NCBI GenBank assembly: GCA_903929895.1 | Contig: CAIYWM010000941.1 | Coordinates: 1 to 18,695, forward strand | Reading direction: 5' to 3' | Length of the DNA: 18,695 bases | Origin: an uncultured Alphaproteobacteria bacterium | GTDB lineage: Bacteria; Pseudomonadota; Alphaproteobacteria; Reyranellales; Reyranellaceae | Shown here: piece after piece, positions 1 to 5,396 of the stretch | Numbering within the stretch: the first letter of the stretch is position 1 | Layout of the letters: every line of letters starts with the position of its first letter | The notes under the pieces: generated by a model | Seen by the model: the letters and a program-made list of their open reading frames with translations, nothing else | Told to the model about the DNA's origin: nothing | The model's database searches: none | Translations under genes and position numbers: made by a program

Positions 1-8
1 ACAGGCAT

Positions 9-446
9 TCACCGCGCGTAAAAGATCGTCACCTTGCGGTCGATCTCGGAGGCGTTGTCGCTGCCGAAGCTCATGTTCCCGAAGGCTTCGGGGTCGGCCA
101 CGATGGTGATGTTCTTCGCCGGATAGCCGTCGCGGATCATCTCGGCGGCGACCGCCTGGGCGCGCGCGCGCGCGAGCTTCTCGTTGTAGGCCTTGTCGCC
201 CAGCTTGTCGGTATGGCCGATCAGGCAGATCGCCGACACCTGGCGATCCTTCGCGGTCTTCACCGCCTGGGCGATCATCGGCTTCTCGGCCGGCGGCACC
301 ACCGAACTGTTGAGGGCGAACAGGATGCGGACAGGCTGCGGCTGGCTGCTGCCGCCGCCGCGCGGGCAGGTGCCGACCGTTTGCGCGAAGGACGGTGCCG
401 CGGCGAAAAGCAGGCCGGCGGCGATGAGGACACCGAACTTCTTCAT
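9..446 (-). CDS. Exported OmpA C-terminal domain protein (peptidoglycan-binding)
   Basis: A 145-residue protein with a signal peptide (KK, hydrophobic stretch 4-19, cleavage likely after SFA at 19-21), so it is periplasmic. Cys27 is not in a lipobox. The rest is one OmpA-like domain, roughly 38-145: the strand ILFALNSSVV, GHTD at 77-80, LARARAQAV at 91-99 and DRKVTIF near the end. In this family the Asp of GHTD and the Arg of the LSxxRAxxV motif (here D80 and R95) contact diaminopimelate of peptidoglycan. There is no beta-barrel domain, so it resembles the free OmpA-domain proteins. I chose the start at 446 because it gives the signal peptide; the longer reading frame to 857 is the shadow of the upstream gene. 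The start overlaps the stop of the isomerase-like gene by ATGA, so the two are translationally coupled although their functions look unrelated. Confidence 0.88.
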   Translation of the reverse strand: MKKFGVLIAAGLLFAAAPSFAQTVGTCPRGGGSSQPQPVRILFALNSSVVPPAEKPMIAQAVKTAKDRQVSAICLIGHTDKLGDKAYNEKLARARAQAVAAEMIRDGYPAKNITIVADPEAFGNMSFGSDNASEIDRKVTIFYAR

Positions 447-1039
447 TTGAGTTCTTCCTTGAGAGCCAATTCGACGAAGGGGAGTCGATCGTTGCCGAAG
501 AACATCATCTTGTCCACGAAGCAGGTGGGCGCACCGAATACGCCGCGCGCGACCGCCTCCTCGGTGGTGGCCTTGAGCCGGTCCTTGACGTCTTGGTCCT
601 GGATGCGGGCCCCGAACTTCCCGGCATCGAGGCCGGCCGCGGTCAACACGGCCGCCACCTCCTTGATGTCGTTGAGGTTGCGGCCCTCGACCCACATCGC
701 CTTGAAGACCGCCGGGTGATAGCGCTCGAACGATCCGTCGATCTGGGCGGCCGCGGCGCCGCGCATCAGCGCCAGCGTGTTCACCGGAAAGAAGGGATTG
801 CGCTGGAACGGCACGCCGTAATGGCGGGCCCACAGCGGCATGTCGAAGCCGCTCCACGCGGATTTCTGCGGCAGCTCGGCCGGCGAGTGATTGCCGGTCG
901 CTTTGAACACGCCACCCAGCAGCATCGGTTTGCGCACCAGGGTCGCGCCGGTGCGCCGGGCGATCGCCTCGACCTGCGTGTCCGCCAGGTAGCTGTAGGG
1001 GCTGCCATAGTCGAAGTAGAATTCCAGCGTGCGGGCCAT
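443..1039 (-). CDS. 2-hydroxychromene-2-carboxylate isomerase-like protein (DsbA/GST-kappa fold), copy 1
   Basis: A 198-residue cytoplasmic protein of the DsbA-like thioredoxin fold. The N-terminal FYFDYGSPYSYLA (7-19) has the SPYS motif of glutathione-dependent 2-hydroxychromene-2-carboxylate isomerases and kappa-class GSTs instead of a CxxC, so it is not a thiol oxidase. The conserved cis-proline motif GAPTCFVD follows near residue 170. Family members isomerise ring-cleavage products in naphthalene-type degradation using glutathione; the substrate here is unknown. Length matches the family at about 200 residues. The ATG at 1039 is preceded by a near-perfect AAGGAGG at good spacing. It is divergent from the dehydrogenase gene at 1112 and overlaps the OmpA-domain gene downstream. 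A second, more diverged homologue is at 3357-3995. Confidence 0.9.
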   Translation of the reverse strand: MARTLEFYFDYGSPYSYLADTQVEAIARRTGATLVRKPMLLGGVFKATGNHSPAELPQKSAWSGFDMPLWARHYGVPFQRNPFFPVNTLALMRGAAAAQIDGSFERYHPAVFKAMWVEGRNLNDIKEVAAVLTAAGLDAGKFGARIQDQDVKDRLKATTEEAVARGVFGAPTCFVDKMMFFGNDRLPFVELALKEELK

Positions 1040-1052
1040 GCGTTCCTCCTTG

Positions 1053-1091
1053 CTTGTCGCAAGCCTGCGCCGCTTCTAGCCTGGCGACAAG
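1053..1091. repeat. 8-bp inverted repeat in the divergent spacer
   Basis: CTTGTCGC at 1053-1060 and GCGACAAG at 1084-1091 are exact inverted copies separated by 23 bases, in the 72-bp spacer between the divergent isomerase (start 1039) and dehydrogenase (start 1112) genes. Each arm contains TTGTCG in the outward reading direction, which could be a -35-like box on each strand or the two halves of a regulator site. I see no convincing -10 boxes. The function is inferred from position only. Confidence 0.4.
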
Positions 1092-1111
1092 AAAGTTCGG
1101 GGAGGGATTGC

Positions 1112-1867
1112 ATGAGCCGCGTTGCAGACAAGGTCGTGCTGGTGACGGGCGCCGGATCGGGCATCGGCCGCGCGTCGGCGAAGCTGCTGGCGGCGGAGGG
1201 CGCGACGGTGATCGTGACCGACGTCAACCGCGCGGGTGGTTTGGAGACGGTGCAACAAATCGGTGGCAAGGCGCGCTTCGAGGAGCAGGACACGTCAAAG
1301 GAGGCCGACTGGAAGCGCACCATCGACGACATCCTGGCGCGCGAAGGCCGGCTGAACGGGCTGGTCAACAATGCCGGCATCGCCGGACCGTTTCCCTCGG
1401 CTTTCGAGGGCGAGAGCCTCGAGCAGTGGCGCCGCATCCTGTCGATCAACGTCGAGGGCGTGTTCCTCGGTTGCAAGTACGGCGTGCCGGCGCTGCGCTC
1501 CTCGGGTGGCGGCTCGATCGTGAACATGTCGTCTCTGGCGGCCTTCCTCGGCACACCCGATCTCTCGGCCTATGGCGCCAGCAAGGGCGCGGTCCGCCAG
1601 TTCACCAAGACCGTGGCGATGGACTGCGCGCGCAAGGGCTACAAGGTGCGCTGCAATTCGGTGCACCCCGGCATCATCATGACGCCGATGGGTGAGCACA
1701 TCCTGCCGAGCGAGAAGGCGCGCGAACGCACACGCCAGCGCGTGCCGATCGGCCATTTCGGCACGCCGGAGGACATTGCCTACGGAGTGCTCTACCTGAT
1801 TTCGGATGAGTCCCGCTTCATGACCGGCGCCGAACTGGTGATCGACGGCGGTATGAATGCGATTTAG
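1112..1867 (+). CDS. Short-chain dehydrogenase/reductase (classical SDR), copy 1
   Basis: A 251-residue classical SDR, a cytoplasmic NAD(P)-dependent alcohol dehydrogenase or ketoreductase. Visible motifs are the cofactor loop TGAGSGIG (12-19), Asp37 at the end of the second strand (favours NAD over NADP), NNAG (86-89), Asn113, Ser140/141 and YGASK with Tyr154 and Lys158, so the Asn-Ser-Tyr-Lys tetrad is complete. The C-terminal GAELVIDGG is typical. The ATG at 1112 follows GGGGAGGG at 1098-1105; longer in-frame versions lack family similarity. It is transcribed away from the isomerase-like gene and converges on the exported protein gene at 1945. The substrate cannot be read from sequence; a hydroxylated intermediate of the neighbouring catabolic genes is plausible. 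Confidence 0.92.
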   Translation: MSRVADKVVLVTGAGSGIGRASAKLLAAEGATVIVTDVNRAGGLETVQQIGGKARFEEQDTSKEADWKRTIDDILAREGRLNGLVNNAGIAGPFPSAFEGESLEQWRRILSINVEGVFLGCKYGVPALRSSGGGSIVNMSSLAAFLGTPDLSAYGASKGAVRQFTKTVAMDCARKGYKVRCNSVHPGIIMTPMGEHILPSEKARERTRQRVPIGHFGTPEDIAYGVLYLISDESRFMTGAELVIDGGMNAI

Positions 1868-1950
1868 GTAGCCCCGTTGGCTGAGCTACCGGGCTCTCGC
1901 GCTTGATTACCAGCGCTGCCGCCCGCAAGCGCCTCTGAAGGCGCTTATTT
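1867..1950. terminator. Convergent junction with several stem-loops
   Basis: The 77-bp gap between convergent genes holds GGTAGC/GCTACC (1867-1872 with 1885-1890, 12-base loop), a weak GCGCT/AGCGC pair (1899-1903 with 1912-1916) and AAGCGCC/GGCGCTT (1927-1933 with 1940-1946, loop TCTGAA) followed by ATTT. The last is the best terminator for the rightward dehydrogenase transcript, although its T-run is poor. Its right arm overlaps the stop codon of the leftward gene. Confidence 0.5.
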
Positions 1951-2472
1951 GATGTTCACTTGGTGGGTGAACTTGTCGCCGTCGCTGATCGTGATCTGCT
2001 GGAAGCCGAGCAGCTTCAGCAGGTCGAAGAAGTTCGCGTCCTCGGCGATCGTGCGCTCCTGGAAGAACGGCGACAGGCGCGACATGGTGGTCATGTTCGC
2101 GAGGATCGCGCGGGCGCGGTAGATCGTGCTCATCTCGCCCGGCTGCAGGCCGACGATGATCATCTTGTCCGCCTTCTCGCCCTTCACGAAGACCGAATAG
2201 GGAACGCGATAGGCCGACTGGATCGTGCCCTGCGACACGACCGTGGCGAACTGCACCCGCTGGGCGCGCTCGGCACCGGCGATCGTCTGCATCGGCGAGG
2301 CGTAGGTCTCGACCGCGGTCGGCTTCGGATAGTAGTAGCCGACATACTTGTCCTCATCGGCCTTCGGGGTCGCCGCGGCGGCGGCCGGCTTGGGCTGCTG
2401 TTGCTGCGCGAGCGCCGGAAGCGCGCCGAAGGCGACGAGGACGGCCAGGCTGGCTGCGAACCGATTGATCAT
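1945..2472 (-). CDS. Exported protein of unknown function
   Basis: A 175-residue protein I do not recognise with confidence. It has a clear signal peptide (MINRF plus hydrophobic 6-20, cleavage near ALA|Q). A low-complexity Gln/Pro/Ala linker (about 23-38) follows, then a compact domain beginning KYVGYYYPKP and containing QTIAGAERAQRVQF and a C-terminal DGDKFTHQVNIK. There is no lipobox and no later membrane segment, so a soluble periplasmic location is inferred. The ATG at 2472 is preceded by GGGGAAA. It lies 39 bases downstream of the second dehydrogenase gene on the same strand and is probably co-transcribed. No catalytic motif is visible, so no function is offered. Confidence 0.8.
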   Translation of the reverse strand: MINRFAASLAVLVAFGALPALAQQQQPKPAAAAATPKADEDKYVGYYYPKPTAVETYASPMQTIAGAERAQRVQFATVVSQGTIQSAYRVPYSVFVKGEKADKMIIVGLQPGEMSTIYRARAILANMTTMSRLSPFFQERTIAEDANFFDLLKLLGFQQITISDGDKFTHQVNIK

Positions 2473-2511
2473 GAGTGTTTCCCCAAAGTCTGATGCTGCA
2501 GTGGCGACGGG

Positions 2512-3285
2512 CTAAAACAACGTATAGCCGCCATCGATAACGAAGTCGCGGCCCGTCGTATAGCCGGTCGCGCCGCTCGCCAGATAGACGGCGAGCGGGC
2601 CGAAATCCGCGCCTGTGCCCCAGCGGCGGGCCGGGATGCGCGGCAGGACGTTGCCGGCGAACTTCGGGTTGGCCACCGCGTTGGCCGTCATCTCGGTCTC
2701 GATCCAGCCCGGCAGGATCGAGTTCACCGTGATCTTGTAGCGCGCGAGCTCGACGGCGAGCGCGCGCACCATGGCGGTGACGCCGCCCTTGCTGGCGCCG
2801 TAGTGGCTGGAGCGGGCCGCGCCTTCGATGGCCGCCGTGCTGGCCATCGCCACCAGCGAACCGCCCTGGCCGCGTTCGACCATGTGCTTGGCAGCCGCAC
2901 GGAACGTGAAGAAAACGCCATCGAGGTTGACCTGCAGGACGCGGCGCCATTCCGCGTAGTCCATCTCGAGGATGGAGCCCTTGCCGCGGCCGGAGACGCC
3001 GGCATTGGCGACGCAATTGTCGACATGGCCCATCACCTTCACCGTCTCGGCGAAGGCCGCTTCGACCTGCTTCTCGTCGCCGACATCGACGATCTGGGCG
3101 TGGACCTTGCCGCCATGCTTCTTGAGCTGCTCGACGGCCGCGTCGTTCTTCTCCTTGCGCGTGCCCCAGATGCAGACGCCGGCGCCCGCCTGGGCCATCG
3201 CGTCGGCCATGCCGAGGCCGATACCGCCGTTACCGCCGGTCACCAGCGCCACCTTGCCCGTCAGATCGAAGCCCTTGTAGGCCAT
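2512..3285 (-). CDS. Short-chain dehydrogenase/reductase (classical SDR), copy 2
   Basis: A 257-residue classical SDR. Motifs: TGGNGGIG (16-23), Arg43 just after the second strand (suggests NADP), ANAG in place of NNAG (93-96), Asn120, Ser149 and YGASK with Tyr162 and Lys166, then LPGWIETEM and the C-terminal GRDFVIDGG. Substrate unknown; a ketone/alcohol interconversion is inferred. The start at 3285 is preferred to the upstream one at 3303 because GGGAGA lies six bases before it and family similarity begins there. The gene is downstream of the second isomerase-like gene on the same strand, but a strong terminator-like hairpin lies between them, ending only about 20 bases before this start. 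It differs clearly from copies 1 and 3, so it is not a recent tandem duplicate. Confidence 0.92.
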   Translation of the reverse strand: MAYKGFDLTGKVALVTGGNGGIGLGMADAMAQAGAGVCIWGTRKEKNDAAVEQLKKHGGKVHAQIVDVGDEKQVEAAFAETVKVMGHVDNCVANAGVSGRGKGSILEMDYAEWRRVLQVNLDGVFFTFRAAAKHMVERGQGGSLVAMASTAAIEGAARSSHYGASKGGVTAMVRALAVELARYKITVNSILPGWIETEMTANAVANPKFAGNVLPRIPARRWGTGADFGPLAVYLASGATGYTTGRDFVIDGGYTLF

Positions 3286-3300
3286 GCGTTTCTCCCAAAC

Positions 3301-3331
3301 CAAAACCGGGCGGGATCAAAGCCCGCCCGGT
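3301..3331 (-). terminator. Strong GC hairpin plus TTTT (terminator or attenuator)
   Basis: On the minus strand ACCGGGCGGG (complement of 3322-3331) pairs perfectly with CCCGCCCGGT (complement of 3305-3314) around a 7-base loop, and the transcript continues into GGTTTTGG. This is the most convincing intrinsic terminator in the window. It ends the second isomerase gene 26 bases after its stop, yet stops only about 20 bases before the start of the second dehydrogenase, leaving room for that gene's ribosome site but not for an ordinary promoter after it. Confidence 0.75.
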
Positions 3332-3356
3332 CTCTATCGTCAATTGATCTTGGATC

Positions 3357-3995
3357 TCAGGGCGGCGTCGACTCCGGCGGCCAGGCTCCCGCATAGGGCT
3401 TGCGTAGCGCCCGTTCGACCATGTCGAGACGATCCTGGCCGTAGAACATGTCGCCATCGACGAAATAGGTCGGGGAGCCGAATACCGAGCGGCGGATCGC
3501 CTCGTCCGTATTGGCCTGATAGATCGTCTTCACCTCGGTCGAGAGGGCTAGATCGAGCAGCGGCATTGGATCGACACCCACACCTCGTCCGATCGTGGCC
3601 AGGGTGTTGCGGTCGGCAAGATCGGCGTCGTCCCGCCAATGCGCTTCCAGCATCGCATGTGCCAGCCCATCGATCTCGATGCCGCGCACCAGCCCCGCGA
3701 TCAGCATGCAGTTGGGCAGCGTGATGTCGTTGGCGTGATGGGTGGGTATCCGGCCCAGCCACGGCGCACCGCGCTCCTCGCTCCAGCGCTCGATCTCGCG
3801 GCCAAAGTAGTATGCAGCGTGCGCCCTGGTGCGACGGCCGAAAGGTACGGCACCGCCTTCAGCCACGACGCGACGCAGGTCCACTGGCCTGTGTGCGATC
3901 CGTCGGCCGGCCGCGGTGACAATCGCCCTGAAGCGCTCCGAACCGAGATAGGCGAACGCGGAATGCGCCGCGTAGAAATACTCGACTTCCTTCAC
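3357..3995 (-). CDS. 2-hydroxychromene-2-carboxylate isomerase-like protein (DsbA/GST-kappa fold), copy 2
   Basis: A 212-residue DsbA-fold protein of the same family as the product of 443-1039, but diverged. The N-terminal motif reads FYAAHSAFAYLG (7-18): Ser12 is kept where the family has the first Ser of SPxS, while the Pro and second Ser are replaced. The cis-proline loop GSPTYFVDGDMFYGQDRL is intact. There is no CxxC. A glutathione-dependent isomerase or transferase is likely; the substrate is unknown. The start is a GTG at 3995 with AGGAG five bases upstream. That ribosome site lies in the 3' arm of a perfect 10-bp inverted repeat, so translation may be controlled or dependent on coupling. 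It follows the pirin gene by 59 bases on the same strand and precedes the second dehydrogenase. Confidence 0.88.
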   Translation of the reverse strand: MKEVEYFYAAHSAFAYLGSERFRAIVTAAGRRIAHRPVDLRRVVAEGGAVPFGRRTRAHAAYYFGREIERWSEERGAPWLGRIPTHHANDITLPNCMLIAGLVRGIEIDGLAHAMLEAHWRDDADLADRNTLATIGRGVGVDPMPLLDLALSTEVKTIYQANTDEAIRRSVFGSPTYFVDGDMFYGQDRLDMVERALRKPYAGAWPPESTPP

Positions 3996-4039
3996 GCTCT
4001 CTCCTCAAGGCTGCCGGGGCATCCTAGCGGGAGAGAGCG
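3995..4039 (-). promoter_or_regulatory. Hairpin covering the ribosome binding site of the second isomerase gene
   Basis: In the minus-strand transcript CGCTCTCTCC (complement of 4030-4039) can pair over 10 bp with GGAGAGAGCG (complement of 3995-4004). The 3' arm holds the GGAG of the ribosome site and ends at the first base of the GTG start. The loop is 25 bases. No U-run follows, which argues against a simple terminator for the upstream pirin gene. The regulatory role is inferred. Confidence 0.45.
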
Positions 4040-4054
4040 GATGGAACGAAGGGT

Positions 4055-4771
4055 TCAGTTCAAGCGGTCCGTTTCGACGAGCACAATCTCGGCATCCTCC
4101 AGCGCGACGATCTCAATCTCGTCCTGGTCGACGACGGCCACGCCGTCGCGGGCATTCGCCGTCACGACCTTGCCGTCGCTGCCGCGAACCTCGATCCGAC
4201 CCTTGGCCGGCACGAGATAGCTCGGCTTGCCGTTCAGCTTCTGGCGGATCGACTGGCCCGCCTTCACCGTGCCGGCCATCAGCGAGCCGTCGGCGTAGAG
4301 CGGGATCGCCCCGTCATCGCCGCGCCCGGACGCCAGCGGCACGAGCTTGCCGTCGCGCGCATCGGCGGGGAACTGCACGGTCTCCCAGCGCGCCGGCACG
4401 CCCTGCTTGTTGGGAATGATCCAGATCTGGAACAGCTCGGTCTCGGCCTCTTCCATGTTGTACTCGGCGTGCTGGATGCCGTTGCCCGCACTCATCACCT
4501 GGATCTGGCCCGCCTCGGTCCGGCCCTCGTTGCCGAGATGGTCCTTGTGCGTGATCGCGCCCTTGATGACGTAGGTCACGATTTCCATGTCGCGGTGGGG
4601 ATGAGGCGGGAAGCCAGACTGCGGCGCGATCCGGTCGTTGTTCCAGACGCGCAGCGCCCCCCAGTGGACGCGGTCCTGGTTGCGGTAGTCGGCGAAGCTG
4701 AAATGGAAGTTCGCCTTGAGCCAGCCGTGGTCCGACTTGCCCAATTTATCGAAGGGTCTGAGCTCGATCAT
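4055..4771 (-). CDS. Pirin family protein (cupin, possible quercetinase-like)
   Basis: A 238-residue bicupin of the pirin family, cytoplasmic. The metal site is complete: PHPHRDMEIV gives His57 and His59, and MSAGNGIQHAE gives His101 and Glu103, matching the Fe-binding His56/His58/His101/Glu103 of human pirin. Some bacterial members cleave quercetin and others act as metal- or redox-responsive partners; the role here is not fixed. The ATG at 4771 is preceded by AAGGAG at ideal spacing, so the 11-residue upstream extension is rejected. It is 82 bases downstream of the VOC gene, with a hairpin near the VOC stop, and 59 bases upstream of the second isomerase gene. It could therefore be the head of its own unit or read-through from the monooxygenase pair. 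Confidence 0.93.
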   Translation of the reverse strand: MIELRPFDKLGKSDHGWLKANFHFSFADYRNQDRVHWGALRVWNNDRIAPQSGFPPHPHRDMEIVTYVIKGAITHKDHLGNEGRTEAGQIQVMSAGNGIQHAEYNMEEAETELFQIWIIPNKQGVPARWETVQFPADARDGKLVPLASGRGDDGAIPLYADGSLMAGTVKAGQSIRQKLNGKPSYLVPAKGRIEVRGSDGKVVTANARDGVAVVDQDEIEIVALEDAEIVLVETDRLN

Positions 4772-4839
4772 GGTGTTCTCCTTGCTGGTCCCAAAATGGC
4801 GCAACAGGGAGGGGGATCAAGTTTCTGGTTGGTAACGGT

Positions 4840-4860
4840 GGGCTGAGCGGAGCTCAGCCC
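4840..4860 (-). terminator. Perfect 9-bp hairpin at the VOC gene end
   Basis: GGGCTGAGC (4840-4848) and GCTCAGCCC (4852-4860) form a perfect 9-bp stem with a 3-base loop. It overlaps the TGA stop of the VOC gene (4854-4856). No T-run follows, so it may act as a 3'-end stabiliser or a weak or Rho-assisted terminator. The core GCTGAGC-N3-GCTCAGC recurs at 9988-10006. Confidence 0.5.
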
Positions 4861-5396
4861 TGTACAGGACGAATCGGATCGGTGCCGTCCCAGTCCTGGG
4901 CGCGCTTGCGGACGTACTCGAAGAAGCGGCCTTTGTTGCCGCTGATGTCGGAGATCTCGACGACGGTGCCGGCATGGGGATCGGCCGGCGCGCCGGTGTC
5001 GAAGTAGGCGACGCGGCCGCGCTCGCCGCCGATCTGGCCTTCGTGGCCGAGCTTGTATCCGAGGCCGATCGCACGGTCATACAGCGACTGGTAGTCGGTC
5101 GACCAGAAGGCCACGTGCTGCAGGCCTTCTCGGCCCGAGTCGAGGAACTCCTTGTACATCGACGGCCCGTCGTTGCGTTGCTGAATCAGCTCGATCTGCA
5201 GGTCGCCGGAATTTGCCAGCGCGATGCTCAGCTCGGCGGTCGAGTCCTGGCCGCGATGGCGGAACCAGTCGGTCTGCACGCGGTTGATGTAGAACCACGG
5301 TCCGACCTGCAGCACGTCGATCCAGTGCTTCATCGCCGCCTCGATGTCGCGCACGACATAGCCGTTCTGGCGGATCGGTCCGAACAGTCGGCTCAT
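4854..5396 (-). CDS. VOC superfamily protein (glyoxalase/bleomycin-resistance/dioxygenase fold)
   Basis: A 180-residue two-module VOC protein. It starts RQNGYVVRDIEAAMKHW (9-25), the usual first strand and helix; IELIQ (68-72), LQHVAFWSTD (92-101) and GTVVEISD (143-150) supply candidate metal ligands Glu69, His94 and Glu147. The first strand carries Gln10/Asn11 where a metal-binding His is usual, so the metal site may be incomplete or altered. Members include dioxygenases, epimerases, lyases and glyoxalases; which one applies cannot be told. The start at 5396 overlaps the stop of the monooxygenase by ATGA, giving tight coupling. The long open frame continuing to 7214 is a shadow of the monooxygenase gene. 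It probably acts on, or on a product related to, the monooxygenase substrate. Confidence 0.85.
   Translation of the reverse strand: MSRLFGPIRQNGYVVRDIEAAMKHWIDVLQVGPWFYINRVQTDWFRHRGQDSTAELSIALANSGDLQIELIQQRNDGPSMYKEFLDSGREGLQHVAFWSTDYQSLYDRAIGLGYKLGHEGQIGGERGRVAYFDTGAPADPHAGTVVEISDISGNKGRFFEYVRKRAQDWDGTDPIRPVQG

Noticed and set aside
447..857. N-terminal extension of the OmpA-domain protein
   Set aside because: It is a shadow of the isomerase-like gene; starting at 446 gives a clean signal peptide and an ATGA overlap.
1868..1944. tRNA-like look on the minus strand (GGTAGCTCAGCC resembling a D-arm, plus a 5-bp stem with a loop containing TGATTAC)
   Set aside because: No acceptor stem, no T-arm GGTTCGAATCC-type sequence, and the arms are in the wrong order for a tRNA; treated as junction stem-loops.
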